Source of the DNA: Sulfuricella sp.
GTDB lineage: Bacteria > Pseudomonadota > Gammaproteobacteria > Burkholderiales > Sulfuricellaceae
Direction: 5' to 3'
DNA: 8,736 nucleotides
NCBI GenBank assembly: GCA_019911785.1
Contig: JAIOJM010000107.1
Coordinates: 1-8,736, forward strand
Shown piece after piece: positions 7,514 through 8,736 of the stretch. The notes beneath the pieces were generated by a model, which was given only the letters and a program-made list of their open reading frames with translations, searched no databases and was not told the DNA's origin. Position 1 is the first letter of the stretch. Each line of letters begins with the position of its first letter. A program made the translations under genes and the position numbers.

Positions 7514-8191
7514 TTATGCCATGATCTTTCCATCCACCAGGCGAACCTGGCGCTGGGTCAGGGCGGACAGCTGCACGTCGTGGGTCACGGTGATGACCGC
7601 CTGGCCATTTTCCTCGGCCAGCCTGCGGAAGATGTCGAATACGATCTGGCCGTTGCGGGTGTCCAGGTTGCCGGTCGGTTCGTCCGCCAGGACGATGAGC
7701 GGGTCGTTGGCCAGCGCGCGGGCGATAGCGACGCGCTGGCGCTGGCCGCCGGAGAGCTGTTCCGGCTTCTTGTCCAGCTCCGGCCCCATCCCCAGTTCGG
7801 CCAGCAGATCGGCGGAACGGCTGCGGATTTCCCTGTCGCTGCGTTCGCCCAGCTTGCGCATCGGGATCATGACGTTTTCCTGCACGCTGAATTCTGGCAG
7901 CAGGAAATGGAACTGGAACACGAAGCCCAGCTTACGCAGGCGCAGTTCCGCCAGTTCCGCGCCGGAGAGCGTGGAAGTGTCGCGCCCTTCGAGATACACC
8001 GCGCCGGAGCTGGGCATGTCGAGCAGCCCCAGCAGGTAAAGCAGCGAGGACTTGCCCGAGCCGGAAGGCCCGGTGATGGCGACGAACTCGCCCGGCGCGA
8101 CGGAGAGGTCGATATCCTGCACCAGCGTGACCGGCACCGGGCCGGGCAGGATGCGGGTGACCTTGCGCGCTTCGATCAGGGGGGTGCTCAT
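7514..8191 (-). CDS. ABC exporter ATPase of the LolD/MacB family
   Basis: This 225-residue cytoplasmic ATPase would power an FtsX-type permease, the class that releases lipoproteins from the inner membrane (LolCDE) or drives MacB-like export. Motifs: Walker A GPSGSGKS at 41-48, Q-loop Gln93 within VFQFHFLLPEF, signature LSGGQRQRVAIARA at 146-159, Walker B LIVLADEP at 165-172 followed by TGNLD, and the switch His204 in THD. The FQFHFLLPEF wording is close to LolD as I recall it. The start chosen is ATG at 8191, with AGGAGG just before it; an in-frame start at 8308 would translate through the REP-like spacer and gives no family sequence. The permease gene lies upstream, 124 bases away. LolD proper is possible, but with only one partial permease visible the cargo cannot be fixed. 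Confidence 0.88.
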   Translation of the reverse strand: MSTPLIEARKVTRILPGPVPVTLVQDIDLSVAPGEFVAITGPSGSGKSSLLYLLGLLDMPSSGAVYLEGRDTSTLSGAELAELRLRKLGFVFQFHFLLPEFSVQENVMIPMRKLGERSDREIRSRSADLLAELGMGPELDKKPEQLSGGQRQRVAIARALANDPLIVLADEPTGNLDTRNGQIVFDIFRRLAEENGQAVITVTHDVQLSALTQRQVRLVDGKIMA

Positions 8192-8195
8192 GCCG

Positions 8196-8201
8196 CCTCC
8201 T
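8196..8201 (-). promoter_or_regulatory. Ribosome binding site that sets the ABC ATPase start
   Basis: AGGAGG on the minus strand lies four bases before the ATG at 8191, a near-perfect Shine-Dalgarno at somewhat short spacing. It decides for this start over the upstream in-frame one at 8308. Confidence 0.75.
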
Positions 8202-8215
8202 TTCGCAAGCCCCCC

Positions 8216-8238
8216 TTCCCTCCAGGAGGGGGAGGGAA
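8216..8238. repeat. Purine/pyrimidine-biased hairpin before the ABC ATPase
   Basis: TTCCCTCC (8216-8223) pairs perfectly with GGAGGGAA (8231-8238) around a seven-base loop, and C-rich sequence extends to 8210. Read as the message, the loop is CCCTCCT, complementary to the AGGAGG ribosome binding site 23 bases further on. It resembles C/G-rich dispersed intergenic repeats, but copy number is unknown. Confidence 0.45.
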
Positions 8239-8256
8239 ATAGGTAGGCTGAGCCGC

Positions 8257-8284
8257 AAATCGCGGCGAGGGCGCCGCTCCCACA
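8257..8284 (-). repeat. REP-like palindromic element inside the transporter gene pair
   Basis: On the minus strand this reads TGTGGGAGC, then the palindrome GCGGCG-CCCT-CGCCGC (8262-8277 in window coordinates), then GATTT. A GTGGGAGC head followed by a short G+C-rich stem-loop ending CGCGAT is the layout of Pseudomonas-type REP elements, which are mobilised by RAYT transposases. Position in the spacer between permease and ATPase fits REP habits. Only one copy is in the window. Confidence 0.6.
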
Positions 8285-8315
8285 TACACCGAGTATTCCA
8301 ATGGACAATCCGGGA

Positions 8316-8736
8316 TCATGCCGCCCCCCGGATGATCTCGACCGGGTTCAGCCGCGCCGCTTTGCGCGCCGGCAGGTAGGCGGCGAACACGGCGGAAACT
8401 ATGGCAAAGCTGCCGGCGATCAGGTAGTGCCAGGGCGAGTAATGCAGGAAAAAGCCCTGGGCGCTGATCAGCCCCTCGATATTGAAGCGCACCAGGCCGA
8501 GCAGGCGTGTCAGCCCGTAGCCCAGCAGCCAGCCCGCCAGCGTGCCGATCACACCCACCGCCAGCCCTTCAAGAACGAAGATGCGGCGGATGTCACCCTC
8601 GCCGAAGCCCATCGATTTGAGGATGGCGATGTCGCGCGTCTTTTCGTGGATCACGGTGGAGATGATGTTGAAGATGCCGAAGGCGGCGACGATCAGGATC
8701 GCGCTCACGGTGGAATACATCACCCCGTTCTGGATC
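8316..8736 (-). CDS. FtsX/LolC-type ABC permease, C-terminal part (5' truncated by window edge)
   Basis: About 140 C-terminal residues of an inner-membrane permease are visible; the N-terminus lies beyond the window, and the GTG at 8723 is an internal valine, not a start. Three hydrophobic helices can be seen: STVSAILIVAAFGIFNIIST, then EGLAVGVIGTLAGWLLGYGL, then HYLIAGSFAIVSAVFAAYL. Between the first two is the conserved cytoplasmic stretch EKTRDIAILKSMGFGEGDIRRIF, where FtsX/MacB/LolC permeases contact their ATPase. The end, PARKAARLNPVEIIRG, is the family's usual C-terminus. It ends with TGA at 8316-8318 and precedes the LolD-like ATPase on the same strand. LolC/LolE, MacB-like and other three-part exporters all fit; the periplasmic domain needed to decide is not in view. 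Confidence 0.88.
   Translation of the reverse strand, partial: IQNGVMYSTVSAILIVAAFGIFNIISTVIHEKTRDIAILKSMGFGEGDIRRIFVLEGLAVGVIGTLAGWLLGYGLTRLLGLVRFNIEGLISAQGFFLHYSPWHYLIAGSFAIVSAVFAAYLPARKAARLNPVEIIRGAA

Noticed and set aside
7445..8242. Open frame of 265 codons on the + strand
   Set aside because: Antisense to the ABC ATPase; no independent evidence of coding.
8192..8308. 39-residue N-terminal extension of the ABC ATPase
   Set aside because: It would be read through the REP-like palindrome and the C-rich hairpin, and a strong SD precedes the internal ATG at 8191 where family sequence begins.
1..8736. CRISPR array, tRNA, rRNA or insertion sequence
   Set aside because: Reading through the spacers I saw no regularly spaced repeats, cloverleaf-like segments or transposase-like proteins.

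Overview
The window is a G+C-rich bacterial chromosomal segment. The gene content fits a proteobacterium: a gamma/beta-type CCA-adding enzyme with an HD domain, an Slp-type outer-membrane lipoprotein, a LolD-like ABC exporter and a phosphoketolase operon. My best guess is a betaproteobacterium of the Nitrosomonadales/Gallionella type, or a methanotroph-like relative. That is inferred from gene families, not from a marker gene. I see no rRNA, tRNA, CRISPR array, integrase or transposase.

Layout. On the + strand, 1-631 is the 3' part of cca. Every other gene is on the - strand and reads right to left. At the right edge is the C-terminal part of an FtsX/LolC-type ABC permease (8316-8736), followed by its ATPase (7514-8191). 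The spacer between them holds a REP-like palindrome and a second hairpin. Next come a TrpB2-type tryptophan synthase beta chain (5969-7321), then xfp phosphoketolase (3450-5834), transaldolase (2315-3394) and a short acetate kinase (1227-2315). Last is an Slp-family lipoprotein (654-1154), which converges on cca.

The core is the xfp-tal-ackA unit. Phosphoketolase cleaves xylulose 5-phosphate or fructose 6-phosphate to acetyl phosphate plus glyceraldehyde 3-phosphate or erythrose 4-phosphate. Acetate kinase turns acetyl phosphate and ADP into acetate and ATP. Transaldolase can rejoin erythrose 4-phosphate with fructose 6-phosphate into the pentose-phosphate pool. tal and ackA overlap by one base (TGATG), and xfp and tal are 55 bases apart, so one transcript is likely. 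The unit is a compact C2-forming bypass of glycolysis.

The spacers carry several palindromes: tandem hairpins between trpB and xfp, a degenerate repeat between xfp and tal, a hairpin at the ackA end, a hairpin between cca and slp, and the REP-like element in the transporter. The genes themselves look intact and conventional. I found no convincing undescribed system. The items most worth a second look are the spacer elements and the unusual short acetate kinase.
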